NCBI GenBank assembly: GCA_002382085.1
Contig: DFZK01000003.1
Span: forward strand, 123,453-187,452
Source: Sulfurospirillum sp. UBA4058
Lineage (GTDB): Bacteria > Campylobacterota > Campylobacteria > Campylobacterales > Sulfurospirillaceae
Direction of reading: 5' to 3'
Length of the DNA: 64,000 nucleotides
Shown: positions 1 through 10,532 of the stretch, in pieces
How positions within the stretch are numbered: the first letter of the stretch is position 1
Layout of the letters: the number at the start of each line of letters is the position of its first letter
Position numbers and translations under genes: made by a program
The notes under the pieces: model-generated
Seen by the model: the letters and a program-made list of their open reading frames with translations, nothing else
The model's database searches: none
Told to the model about the DNA's origin: nothing

Positions 1-242
1 AGCGTTTCGGGGCTCCCGTCGTGAACAACCGTGCCCCGTGCGTGACTTGCGGCGATGCCTCCGTAAACACAACGCTCGTCGATATGGAAGCGGAAACCTT
101 CTTGCAAACGCTACCCAAAAGCATCGAAACGTATGTCTTTAAAGTCGTCTCCGACCATCTTGAAACAACCATTCCAAGCAAAGCGGACGTAGGAAATTGG
201 ATAGGAAAAAGCATCAAACGGTGGGAAAACTATGCTCGATAA
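1..242 (+). CDS. Nucleoside phosphorylase-like protein, C-terminal end (partial)
   Basis: The reading frame is open from position 3 and enters from the left edge, so the start is missing. The remaining ~80 residues contain VDMEAETFLQ followed by KVVSDH. This resembles the purine nucleoside phosphorylase/MTA-SAH nucleosidase superfamily, in which a (D/E)MEA motif contacts the ribose and a KxVSD motif follows. The family call rests only on these short motifs. The stop overlaps the start of the next gene by 11 bases, so the two are probably co-transcribed and translationally coupled. Its substrate cannot be told from this fragment. Confidence 0.5.
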   Translation, partial: RFGAPVVNNRAPCVTCGDASVNTTLVDMEAETFLQTLPKSIETYVFKVVSDHLETTIPSKADVGNWIGKSIKRWENYAR

Positions 243-1467
243 ACACGAACATTTTGAAAAAGCGTGCGAAAATACCGCCTTTTCAAGTTTACATGTAAAC
301 ACCCAAACCTTTTTAAAAACCAAAGCGATTGCCTACCGCCTCAGCTTTTCGCAGATTCAGCACCTCATTATCATTGCGATTGATCTGCAAATGTGGGGAC
401 ACAGTCTTGAATTCTTTTGGGTGGATAAAGAGAGCAAAAAAGAGGCTTTGGTGCTGCTTGAATGCCACTATGCAACCCTTCAAAATATGCTCAAAACCTA
501 CCCTCAAACACCCATGAATTTTGAAAAAGAGACGTTTAAAATTGAGGAAATCGAAAAAGAGAGCTTGGGACTTGGCTCGTGCCCTGTGGCTTCACCCAAA
601 ACTCGCTGTTGCAACCTTCTTACCTTAGACGCGGTGGAAAGTTGCGGGTTTGACTGCTCGTACTGCTCGATTCAGAGTTTTTACAAAAACAACACAATCA
701 GCTTCGATAAAAATTTCGCCGAGAAATTAGAGCATTTAAAACTTGACCCTAGCAAAACGTATCATATCGGCACGGGGCAGTCTTCGGACTCCTTGATGTG
801 GGGCAACCGCGCAGGTGTTTTGGAAGCGTTGCTGAACTTTGCAAGGAAAAACCCCAACGTTATTTTGGAGCTCAAAAGCAAGTCGGACACCATTGCCTAT
901 TTGTTGGAAAACGAGGTGCCCAAAAACGTTATCTGCACATGGTCGCTCAATCCGCAGGTCATCATCGACAACGAAGAGAAGCGTGCGGCAAGCCTCGATG
1001 CTCGCATCCACAGTGCCAGAGCTTTGGCGGACAAAGGTGTGCTCATTGGGTTTCATTTTCACCCCATCGTGTTGTTTGAAGGCTGGCAAGAAGCCTACAC
1101 CGCTATCGCACATGAGCTGACTAAGCGTTTTACATGTAACGAAGTTGCTCTCGTCTCCATGGGCACGCTGACGTTCATCAAACCCGTGCTGAAAAAAATT
1201 CGTTTGCGGGCTCAAAAGAGTAAAATTCTTCAAATGCCTTTAGTCGACGCCAACGGCAAATACTCCTACCCACTTTCTCTCAAAGAGGAAATGTTTAGCA
1301 CGCTCTACCAAGCCTTTGCACCGTGGCACGGCAACGTCTTTTTCTATCTGTGTATGGAAGATGAGAGCTTGTGGCACAAGGTTTTTGGGTATGAGTACGC
1401 CAACAACGAAGCGTTTGAAGAAGCAATGCTCAGGGCATACACGCAAAAAATCAAAGGAATTCAATGA
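232..1467 (+). CDS. Radical SAM protein, spore photoproduct lyase-like family
   Basis: This 411-residue protein carries a radical SAM CX3CX2C cluster in the segment ESCGFDCSYCSIQSFY near residue 140, preceded by a cysteine pair (CCNLLTLD). The TLDAVESCGFDCSYC context is that of the spore photoproduct lyase (SplB-like) family, which occurs in non-sporulating Campylobacterota with uncertain function. It starts inside the upstream gene and ends with an ATGA overlap onto the SDR gene, forming a three-gene run. A DNA-photoproduct repair role is possible. The presence of nucleoside-phosphorylase-like and SDR partners leaves another radical reaction open. Confidence 0.65.
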   Translation: MLDKHEHFEKACENTAFSSLHVNTQTFLKTKAIAYRLSFSQIQHLIIIAIDLQMWGHSLEFFWVDKESKKEALVLLECHYATLQNMLKTYPQTPMNFEKETFKIEEIEKESLGLGSCPVASPKTRCCNLLTLDAVESCGFDCSYCSIQSFYKNNTISFDKNFAEKLEHLKLDPSKTYHIGTGQSSDSLMWGNRAGVLEALLNFARKNPNVILELKSKSDTIAYLLENEVPKNVICTWSLNPQVIIDNEEKRAASLDARIHSARALADKGVLIGFHFHPIVLFEGWQEAYTAIAHELTKRFTCNEVALVSMGTLTFIKPVLKKIRLRAQKSKILQMPLVDANGKYSYPLSLKEEMFSTLYQAFAPWHGNVFFYLCMEDESLWHKVFGYEYANNEAFEEAMLRAYTQKIKGIQ

Positions 1468-2120
1468 AAACCGTTTTAATGACTGGCGGAAGCAGTGGCA
1501 TCGGCAAAGCAATCAAAGAGAAGCTCCACGAAGACGGCTACACCGTCTTTAATATCGGCAGGCGTGAAGCAGCCATCGTGTGCGACTTGCGCGATGGCGA
1601 GACATTGGAGCGCGTTGTCAAAGCGTGGCTCAAAGAGCACGACGTTCATGTGCTCATCAACTGCGCTGGCATCGGACTTTTTGATCCGCACGAGACGATC
1701 AGCCCTGCGAAGATCAAAAACCTTATCGATGTCAATCTCACCGCACCCATCATTCTCTCCAGCCTCTGTTTGCGCGCGTTGCAACAAACGGGTGGGCACA
1801 TCATCAACATCACCTCCATCGAAGCCACACGCCATGCCAAATACTCCGCCTTGTACACTGCCACGAAAAGCGGACTGCGCGACTTTGGGCTGAGCTTATT
1901 TGAAGAGGTGCGCAAAAGCGGTGTGAAGGTTACGTCCATTAACCCCGACATGACGCTCACCTCCTTTTTTGACGCGCTTCATTTTGCGCCCAGTGAGGAT
2001 GAGCAGACCTATTTACTCCCACAAACGATCGCCCAAAGCGTTTTAGACGTTTTACATGTAAAAGGTGCGATCACCGATATGACGATCCGCCCGCAAAAAG
2101 TAGGTATTGCGAAAAAATAA
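1464..2120 (+). CDS. Short-chain dehydrogenase/reductase (SDR)
   Basis: A classical SDR of 218 residues. The N-terminal Rossmann glycine motif is TGGSSGIG (residues 7-14), the NAG-type motif appears as NCAGIG, and the catalytic YxxxK is in LYTATKSG around residues 130-136. These predict an NAD(P)-dependent cytoplasmic oxidoreductase; the substrate is not evident. The start overlaps the stop of the radical SAM gene (ATGA), which fixes it. It converges with the binding-protein gene on the other strand; the 15-base gap holds a TTACATGTAA palindrome. Confidence 0.8.
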   Translation: MKTVLMTGGSSGIGKAIKEKLHEDGYTVFNIGRREAAIVCDLRDGETLERVVKAWLKEHDVHVLINCAGIGLFDPHETISPAKIKNLIDVNLTAPIILSSLCLRALQQTGGHIINITSIEATRHAKYSALYTATKSGLRDFGLSLFEEVRKSGVKVTSINPDMTLTSFFDALHFAPSEDEQTYLLPQTIAQSVLDVLHVKGAITDMTIRPQKVGIAKK

Positions 2121-2135
2121 TCTTTACATGTAACG

Positions 2136-3188
2136 CTAGCGAACCAACGTATTTTCAGCACCATGCAAAATCATCGCGACATCTTCATCCGCAATATCGT
2201 AATGGTAAAACGTTTTGTAAAAAGACTTTACCTCATGCTCCAACGATTGATCTTTAAAAAGCTCAGGGTAAAACATCTTCCCAAGCCATAAAGGTTGTAA
2301 AGCCCCCTCGGCACTGCGCACAGACCAGAGATAAACGCCTGTAGGAACGACATAAATGCGTCTGTTTTTAACGGCATTTAGGGTTTGCAAGGCGGGATTT
2401 TGCAAAATGACATCACGGCTTGGATTGCTATTGGTAATGATCACATCAGGATTCCACACCAAAATTTGCTCGGCATTGATAATCTTTGCCATCTCTTTGG
2501 TATCAAGGGCATAATCACGTGCCACGTTCATGCCGCCTGCGATTTTGATGTACTGTGCGCCAATGTCACTGTCGTTGATCGTGGAGTAACTGCCTCCTGA
2601 AAAGTTCAATGCCAAAACAGAAAGCTTTGGCGAAACTGCGGAAGTGCGCTTTTGAACCTCTTGAAGCATCGCATCGTAATAGCGATTAAACGCTTGCGCT
2701 TTTAAAGGAGCATCCTCACCCAAAATTTCCGCGATAAGCCTGACACTCTCCTTGATCTCCTCTATCGTCGCAAAATTGCTGATTTTTACAACCGCAATGC
2801 CCGAAGCTTGAAGTTGCGCCATAGCGGCATCATTGAGAAAAAACGATGTCGGTCCAAAAACCACTTGCGTTTGCGTCGCAATTAAAGCTTCAATGTTTAA
2901 AGAAAGGTTGCTAGATTGCCCCGCTCGCTTTAATGAGGGAAAAATTTTGTAAAACATCTCGGAGAGTTTTGGCACACCCGCACTGATCTTAGGCTCAGCA
3001 CCTAGCATACACGTCACTTGAGCAAACGCACCGATCAATGGAGTGACTCGTTTTACATGTAAAGGGACAGCAACCTCTATTCCATCGCTGTCTTTAACCA
3101 TACGAAAGCCCTCATCGGCATAGCTAAATGAACTCAAAAGCAAGCAGGCTAGGAAAAAAACGTAAAGTTTTAAAGTATGATTTCGCAT
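2136..3188 (-). CDS. Periplasmic metal/chelate-binding protein of a FecCD-type ABC system
   Basis: A PeriplasmicBP_2 family (BtuF/FhuD/MolA-like) protein with an N-terminal signal peptide (hydrophobic stretch YVFFLACLLLSSFSYA). It has the family's helical-backbone layout and the segment NRRIYVVPTGVYLWSVRSAE followed by LWLGKMFYPE, typical of binding proteins for siderophores, corrinoids or molybdate. I chose the ATG at 3188 rather than the in-frame GTG four codons upstream, because it puts the signal peptide at the start. The gene overlaps the end of the methyltransferase gene. No permease or ATPase lies beside it, so it may use the importer at 41967-43771 (inference). Confidence 0.75.
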   Translation of the reverse strand: MRNHTLKLYVFFLACLLLSSFSYADEGFRMVKDSDGIEVAVPLHVKRVTPLIGAFAQVTCMLGAEPKISAGVPKLSEMFYKIFPSLKRAGQSSNLSLNIEALIATQTQVVFGPTSFFLNDAAMAQLQASGIAVVKISNFATIEEIKESVRLIAEILGEDAPLKAQAFNRYYDAMLQEVQKRTSAVSPKLSVLALNFSGGSYSTINDSDIGAQYIKIAGGMNVARDYALDTKEMAKIINAEQILVWNPDVIITNSNPSRDVILQNPALQTLNAVKNRRIYVVPTGVYLWSVRSAEGALQPLWLGKMFYPELFKDQSLEHEVKSFYKTFYHYDIADEDVAMILHGAENTLVR

Positions 3189-4003
3189 GGTTTCCACCAC
3201 ATAACGTAGGTTTTTGTTTGACGAAGCAAATGGACACGACCATCTTCTAAAATATCTAAATAGCGATCGACATTCGCACGGTAGCGTTCTTCATGTTTTG
3301 GTAAAATTTCTCCTACAAAACGAAGTGCCTCGTATGCCTCTTCCCTTGAAGTATAGTACGCTTCAAATCCATCATCCAGCACCACGACACTCGGGTTTGC
3401 GCCCATATCGTAGACCATATTGAACGTTAGATTATAATCAAACAGACGATCATCGGGGCGAGATTGAAAAGGGGGAATATCGGTGATGCCCTCTAGAAAA
3501 TCAAGTTGTATTTCTCGAAGACTCGGCGCATTGGCAAAACTCATCACAAACACGTATTTGGTCGCAAGCTGATTGAGTTTGATAATATCAAACATACCCA
3601 CCGAACGTGATGCCACGGCAATATCATGCTTTCCGATCTTGTCGACCGCATCCTCATCCAACCAATTTTGAGACAAAGGCTTGACATTCTCAAGCCCCGC
3701 ATTTTTGGCATTGCGTACACAACGCTCCAACATTTTCTCATATGCGTCCACGCACGTCACCGACTTGGCTTTATGCGCCATCGGTACGGTTAACCTTCCC
3801 GGACCGCAACCGATGTCGACAACCGTATCGTTTTCGGTAATGCCCATGGCATCGACTTGTTTTTGCGTAAAGCCTTTTTCTAATTTTGCCATACCGTCGT
3901 ACATTTCCGCCATCGCATTCCAATCAACGTTCGGCGTTTTTGGATCTCGGAGCATTGCAAAACGTTGGCGACGCAATGCTTCCCAATTGACAAGCCCGTT
4001 CAT
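3170..4003 (-). CDS. Class I SAM-dependent methyltransferase in a TonB uptake operon
   Basis: A 277-residue protein with a clear motif I, VVDIGCGPGRLTVP (around residue 65), and a following acidic strand end CVDAYEKM, as in Rossmann-fold methyltransferases. It lies between a TonB receptor and a binding protein in one minus-strand operon. It shows the same general pattern as the methyltransferases at 54827 and 57449 (W..MAE.Y start, DIGCG.G, DI..AS segment), suggesting a common family attached to these uptake systems. Its substrate is unknown; modification of the imported ligand or of a tetrapyrrole are possibilities, not shown. Confidence 0.7.
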   Translation of the reverse strand: MNGLVNWEALRRQRFAMLRDPKTPNVDWNAMAEMYDGMAKLEKGFTQKQVDAMGITENDTVVDIGCGPGRLTVPMAHKAKSVTCVDAYEKMLERCVRNAKNAGLENVKPLSQNWLDEDAVDKIGKHDIAVASRSVGMFDIIKLNQLATKYVFVMSFANAPSLREIQLDFLEGITDIPPFQSRPDDRLFDYNLTFNMVYDMGANPSVVVLDDGFEAYYTSREEAYEALRFVGEILPKHEERYRANVDRYLDILEDGRVHLLRQTKTYVMWWKPCEIIL

Positions 4004-4012
4004 CGGTTATCC

Positions 4013-6124
4013 TTAAAATCTAACTTCAATCGAAGCGGTAATGTTGCGCGGTTCGCCTAAAAACAAACTGGTTGTTCCGGAAGCGGCATTGCCGTCTAAG
4101 CCGTTGCTGGCAAAGATACCTCCCCAATATTTTTCGTCGGTAATATTGTTAATGGAAAGCCTAAAAATCGTTCGATCACCCCAAAGTTTTTTAACGGCAT
4201 AACGTGCACTGAGATCTATCGTAAAATATTCATCTGCCCATTGCGTATTGGCCGGATCAATCGCTCGTTCACCGGTATAGTGAAAGTTACTGCTGAGCAC
4301 AAGCTCTTCAAAGCTAGGAACGGTATATTCAACCAAAAGATTGGCTTGCCACTCAGGCATACCGATGGCTTCTTTATTGTTGATATTCGCAATTTTTGCA
4401 CCACTGATTTCGGTATCCATAAACGTAACACCGCCAAAGAGTGCCAATGCTTGTGCAAGCTTACCCGACGCCATAAATTCGACACCTTTATTGGTCTGCT
4501 CACCTTGTTCCTCAAAGACGCCGTTATACCCCGTATACGCCGTCGGTCGTTTAATTTGAAAAAGTGCCGTTGAGAGATCAACCCGCTCTAAAGCAAGTTT
4601 TGCACCGATCTCATACTGTTTACTTCGATACGGATCAAGCGTACGTATGACACCGTAAGCATCCGTCCCCGAATCACCCGGTTGGATACTGTCTGCATAC
4701 GTGACATACAAACTCAAATTCTCAATCGGCTGGTAAATGACGCTTGCGGCATAGCTATACCCTCCTTTTGACACATCTGAAGTCGTCACGCCCGACGTAT
4801 TGTACGCTTCGGTACCGATCCAACTTTTATTGGTGGAGAGAAGCACTTGCCATTGATCGTTGAGTTTAACGGTATCTCCCAAGGTCAGATTTTTTACATC
4901 GGTGGTGGAAGAGACATACCGTCCTCCGGTTGTTTTATTCGTATAAATATCCCAAATATAACCGTTTCCACCCATTGAAATTTCATTTTCAAAGCCTAAA
5001 ATTTCTTGTTTTGTTTTGACGTACCCCATGTAACTATCGAGCTCAAAACGGGTTGCCGTAGTTTGAGCTGGCACAGATGAAGTATATGTTCCGCTATTCG
5101 AATTGTACGTATTGGTGAGTCCGTAAAGTGCTCTATCGGCTCTTTGCGTCAAGTATCCGCCCTCTGCATACCAATTATCCGCAATGTCGTATTTGAGTTT
5201 TCCACTGTAGGTTGTCGTCGTTAGTTCTCTTCCCGCATTTTTTCGCGCGTATTTTTCATCGGATGCATCGTATGCGTCAGGAAGGGTGTAGCGCGCAACG
5301 CCAAGTGCGGTATAGGGCATATTAAACTGTCCCGTATAGCCCTCTTTGATGTATTTGTAGTAACTAAAGTTCGTCTCCAACGTCAGTCGATCGGTGAGAT
5401 AAAAATCAAGCCCCGTAGAGATGAGCTGACGTCTTAAATTGCTTCCCTCAACATATCCCTCGCCGTCACCGCCTATAAAGACGCCTCTATAACCTACTTT
5501 ATCGTTTAGTCTACCGCCCACATCCGCTTCTGCTTCGGCGTGCCCGCTTTCACCGTACGTAAAAAGTAAAGAATTTTCATACTCTTTCGTCGGTCGTTTG
5601 CGTTCAAAATTGTACACACCCGAAGGGTTTGCCGCACCGTACAGTGAGCCTGAGAGTCCGTTTAAAATTTGAAGGCTATCAAACATTGCCATCGGGGTTG
5701 CCGTGGTGGAGACGACATGTAAACCATCCCAATAACTGTTCGCCACAACATCGCCTCGCATACCTCTGGTTTGTGGACGCCCGACATCGGCACCGCCGCG
5801 CCACTCTATTTGAGCAGAAGGAATGTATTTGATAACGTCTTCCAAGCCCTGAGAGCGTTGATTTTTAATGATCTCTTTGGGAATCGTATTGATTTGGTAC
5901 GGAACATCAAACGCTCTTTTATCGCCTAGCGCACCTAAAGAGACCTCTTTGGTTAAAAACCCATCGGCAATGCCACCCTCCAACTCCTGAAAACGTTCTG
6001 TCGAAACAACGACACTCTCCATCTGTACACTGGTTTTAGAACCCTCCTCGCTGCTTAAGGCATTGGAAGCCAATAAAATCGGTATCAGTACCGTACTTAA
6101 GCCCTTAAAACTACGATTCCCCAC
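4013..6124 (-). CDS. TonB-dependent outer membrane receptor (siderophore-receptor type)
   Basis: A TonB-dependent receptor of about 703 residues with a signal peptide, a plug domain (FDVPYQINTIPKE... to GAANPSGVYNFERKRP) and a long beta-barrel ending in ITASIEVRF with a terminal aromatic. The open frame extends upstream to 6199. The GTG at 6124 is the likely start: AAAGGAG sits five bases before it and the signal peptide follows directly. Two ModE-like inverted repeats (6141-6164, 6231-6254) precede it. By overall type it resembles FhuA/FpvA-like ferric siderophore receptors, but the boxes point to a molybdenum/tungsten-responsive role. Confidence 0.85.
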   Translation of the reverse strand: MGNRSFKGLSTVLIPILLASNALSSEEGSKTSVQMESVVVSTERFQELEGGIADGFLTKEVSLGALGDKRAFDVPYQINTIPKEIIKNQRSQGLEDVIKYIPSAQIEWRGGADVGRPQTRGMRGDVVANSYWDGLHVVSTTATPMAMFDSLQILNGLSGSLYGAANPSGVYNFERKRPTKEYENSLLFTYGESGHAEAEADVGGRLNDKVGYRGVFIGGDGEGYVEGSNLRRQLISTGLDFYLTDRLTLETNFSYYKYIKEGYTGQFNMPYTALGVARYTLPDAYDASDEKYARKNAGRELTTTTYSGKLKYDIADNWYAEGGYLTQRADRALYGLTNTYNSNSGTYTSSVPAQTTATRFELDSYMGYVKTKQEILGFENEISMGGNGYIWDIYTNKTTGGRYVSSTTDVKNLTLGDTVKLNDQWQVLLSTNKSWIGTEAYNTSGVTTSDVSKGGYSYAASVIYQPIENLSLYVTYADSIQPGDSGTDAYGVIRTLDPYRSKQYEIGAKLALERVDLSTALFQIKRPTAYTGYNGVFEEQGEQTNKGVEFMASGKLAQALALFGGVTFMDTEISGAKIANINNKEAIGMPEWQANLLVEYTVPSFEELVLSSNFHYTGERAIDPANTQWADEYFTIDLSARYAVKKLWGDRTIFRLSINNITDEKYWGGIFASNGLDGNAASGTTSLFLGEPRNITASIEVRF

Positions 6125-6140
6125 GTGAACTCCTTTGTGT

Positions 6141-6164
6141 TTTTGTATAAATTTATATATAACG
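6141..6164 (-). promoter_or_regulatory. ModE-like operator, receptor-proximal copy
   Basis: A 24-bp site read TTTTGTAT-N8-ATATAACG on the plus strand. The right half matches the ModE half-site well, the left half only partly (5 of 8). It lies 17 bases upstream of the GTG start of the TonB receptor gene, which is transcribed leftward. Confidence 0.4.
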
Positions 6165-6230
6165 ATTAAGCTGTTTTGAGAGAAGACGGGATATTCCATA
6201 CGTTATAGAGTAAATCTTTTTTCATCGTAG

Positions 6231-6254
6231 CGTTATTTATAAAAATATATAATA
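6231..6254 (-). promoter_or_regulatory. ModE-like operator, distal copy
   Basis: A 24-bp imperfect inverted repeat CGTTATTT-N8-ATATAATA, with the same N8 spacing as the boxes near exbB and the methyltransferase gene. It is about 105 bases upstream of the TonB receptor start. A further isolated half-site CGTTATAG lies at 6201-6208. Confidence 0.45.
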
Positions 6255-6390
6255 CGTATTTAACTCAAAATATTCTTAATAAAATATTAAAATGACATTA
6301 AATGCCTATAATAAAAACACCGTTTCGAATAAAAATTAATCATTGATCGGTTTTTTTTCACTCAAGAATCGACTCAACCAAAAGTAATCT

Positions 6391-6429
6391 TTACATGTAA
6401 AGTTTTCGCAAAGCAAGACTCTCTATAAT
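6391..6429 (+). promoter_or_regulatory. aspA promoter with TTACATGTAA palindrome upstream
   Basis: A consensus -10 box TATAAT lies at 6424-6429, 28 bases before the GTG start of aspA. The palindrome TTACATGTAA at 6391-6400 is immediately upstream of the expected -35 position. Confidence 0.5.
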
Positions 6430-6456
6430 GGCGCAAACCGTCTCAAAGGAGTTACC

Positions 6457-7884
6457 GTGCTTACGCGAATCGAACATGATCTCATCGGTGAAAAAGAGAT
6501 ATCCAACGAATGTTATTACGGCGTTCAAACCGCGCGAGCGGCGGAGAACTTTCACATTACGGGCGTCACGCTCGGGAGTTTCCCGACCTTTATCGAATCC
6601 ATCGCCAAGGTTAAAAAAGCAGCGGCCTTAGCCAATTACGAACTTCATTTACTCTCGGAAGCGAAGAAAAACGCTATCGTCGAAGCGTGCGAGCAGATTA
6701 TCTCCGGAAAGTTTCACGATCAATTTGTCGTCGATATGATTCAAGGAGGTGCGGGTACGTCGACCAATATGAATGCCAACGAAGTCATCGCCAACATCGG
6801 TTTGGAGTCGATGGGGCATCACAAGGGCGAATACCAATTTTTACATCCCAACAACGACGTCAATCTCTCTCAATCCACCAACGACGCTTATCCTACGGCT
6901 TTAAGGGTCGCACTTTACGAGAAGCTTGGGGAACTCGGCGATTCGATGCGCATTATCAAAGATGCGTTTGCCAAGAAAGCCGGTGAATTCAAAGACGTGA
7001 TTAAGATGGGAAGAACCCAACTTCAAGATGCCGTACCGATGAGTTTAGAGCAAGAGTTTCGAACGTATGCGGTCATGATCGGCGAGGACATTCAAAGGGT
7101 CAGCGAAGCCAGACAACTCGTACGCGAAATCAATATGGGTGCAACGGCTATCGGAACGGGTATCAATGCGCATCCCGATTATGCCAAGACCGTCGAAGCC
7201 AAGCTTCAAGAGGTTACGGGACGACCGTTCGTGACGGCGGGCGATCTCATCGAGGCGACGCAAGATACGGGTGCGTACGTGCAAATCTCGGGCGTACTCA
7301 AACGCGTTGCGACCAAGATGTCTAAAATCTGCAACGATCTTAGGCTTTTAAGTTCAGGCCCTCGCACGGGGTTTGGCGAAATCAATCTTCCGGCGATGCA
7401 ACCGGGCAGTTCTATTATGCCCGGTAAAGTCAATCCCGTTATTCCCGAAGTCGTCAACCAAGTTTGCTTTCAAGTCATCGGTAGCGACATCACCGTTACG
7501 ATGGCATGTGAGGGCGGTCAACTTCAGCTCAACGTTTTCGAGCCCGTTATCGCGTTTAACCTTTTCAATTCGATCAACATGATGCGCAATGCGTTTGAAA
7601 CGCTCGCGTATACGTGCGTCGACGGCATTACCGCCAATCCGGAACGATGCAAAGCCTTGGTACTGAATAGCATCGGTCTTGTAACCGCGCTCAATCCGTT
7701 TATCGGTTATGAAAATTCCACCAAAGTCGCCAAGGAAGCTTTGGAAACGAATCGTTCGGTTTACGACATCGTTTTGGAGCGCGGTTTGTTAGCCAAGGAC
7801 GAGCTTGAAGACATCATCAAGCCTGAAAATATGATCAAACCTCGCAATTTCGGTCTCTCCGAAAAAGATAAATTCGAAAAATAG
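6457..7884 (+). CDS. aspA: Aspartate ammonia-lyase (aspartase)
   Basis: Converts L-aspartate to fumarate and ammonia in the cytoplasm. The 475-residue protein has the fumarase/aspartase signature GSSIMPGKVNP, plus the family's GRTQLQDAVPMSL and GGAGTSTNMNANEV segments. Its length is normal for aspartase, and the upstream and downstream genes favour aspartase over fumarase C. It uses a GTG start with AAAGGAG six bases upstream. With asparaginase and DcuA it forms a route from asparagine to fumarate, useful for fumarate respiration. Confidence 0.9.
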   Translation: MLTRIEHDLIGEKEISNECYYGVQTARAAENFHITGVTLGSFPTFIESIAKVKKAAALANYELHLLSEAKKNAIVEACEQIISGKFHDQFVVDMIQGGAGTSTNMNANEVIANIGLESMGHHKGEYQFLHPNNDVNLSQSTNDAYPTALRVALYEKLGELGDSMRIIKDAFAKKAGEFKDVIKMGRTQLQDAVPMSLEQEFRTYAVMIGEDIQRVSEARQLVREINMGATAIGTGINAHPDYAKTVEAKLQEVTGRPFVTAGDLIEATQDTGAYVQISGVLKRVATKMSKICNDLRLLSSGPRTGFGEINLPAMQPGSSIMPGKVNPVIPEVVNQVCFQVIGSDITVTMACEGGQLQLNVFEPVIAFNLFNSINMMRNAFETLAYTCVDGITANPERCKALVLNSIGLVTALNPFIGYENSTKVAKEALETNRSVYDIVLERGLLAKDELEDIIKPENMIKPRNFGLSEKDKFEK

Positions 7885-7893
7885 CCTTTTGCT

Positions 7894-7911
7894 TCGGGGC
7901 GCAAGCCCCGA
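7894..7911 (+). terminator. GC-rich hairpin between aspA and dcuA
   Basis: A stem TCGGGGC-GCAA-GCCCCGA just after the aspA stop. No U-tract follows, so it may be an mRNA processing or attenuating hairpin inside the operon rather than a full terminator. Confidence 0.4.
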
Positions 7912-7971
7912 GCGTTAAACTGCTTTGAGGGTTTATCAAACCTTGAGAGAAGTTTACTTAAAGGAGTTTCC

Positions 7972-10355
<2,384 letters not shown>

Positions 10356-10363
10356 TGCCGCAA

Positions 10364-10393
10364 ACGCCCGTTTTGTTTTCGCTCAACGGGCGT
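10364..10393 (+). terminator. Hairpin after the asparaginase gene
   Basis: A nine-base-pair stem ACGCCCGTT / AACGGGCGT with a 12-base loop lies just downstream of the asparaginase stop. A U-run does not follow, so it is a probable but not classical terminator. It separates the aspA-dcuA-ansB genes from the sensor kinase promoter. Confidence 0.5.
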
Positions 10394-10395
10394 AC

Positions 10396-10425
10396 TTTAC
10401 ATCTTGGAAGATTTGGTGTTATAAT
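10396..10425 (+). promoter_or_regulatory. Promoter of the two-component operon
   Basis: TTTACA at 10396-10401, an 18-base spacer and TATAAT at 10420-10425, with an extended -10 TG dinucleotide at 10417-10418. It would start transcription near 10432, giving a ~100-base leader before the kinase start codon. The leader contains the 24-bp repeat at 10474. Confidence 0.6.
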
Positions 10426-10473
10426 GCCCGCCAAGCCATAAGAGTTCTCGTAAAACTCATTTGACAAGAGCTA

Positions 10474-10497
10474 AAAGCACCGAAGGTGCGCGGGCAC
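10474..10497 (+). repeat. 24-bp hairpin-forming repeat, copy 1
   Basis: An exact 24-base match to the reverse complement of 49368-49391. It contains the hairpin GCACC-GAA-GGTGC followed by GCGGGCAC. Here it is enclosed by CTAAAA (10471-10476) and TTTTAG (10511-10516), which could pair around it. It lies in the leader of the sensor kinase gene and reads through as codons in a longer open frame that I do not consider translated. Confidence 0.7.
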
Positions 10498-10532
10498 GTT
10501 ACCGCAAGAATTTTAGTGTATCGAGAGGGAAA

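Noticed and set aside
4013..6124. Plain iron-siderophore uptake system under Fur control
   Set aside because: The receptor type would allow it, but the upstream inverted repeats match ModE half-sites with N8 spacing and not a Fur box pattern; iron uptake remains a fallback reading.
6125..6199. Longer TonB receptor start
   Set aside because: The extra 25 residues would read through a ModE-like box and have no ribosome site, whereas GTG 6124 has AAAGGAG and a signal peptide.
10461..10532. N-terminal extension of the sensor kinase
   Set aside because: The open frame upstream of 10533 is made of the hairpin repeat; the ATG at 10533 has a good ribosome site and begins a signal segment.
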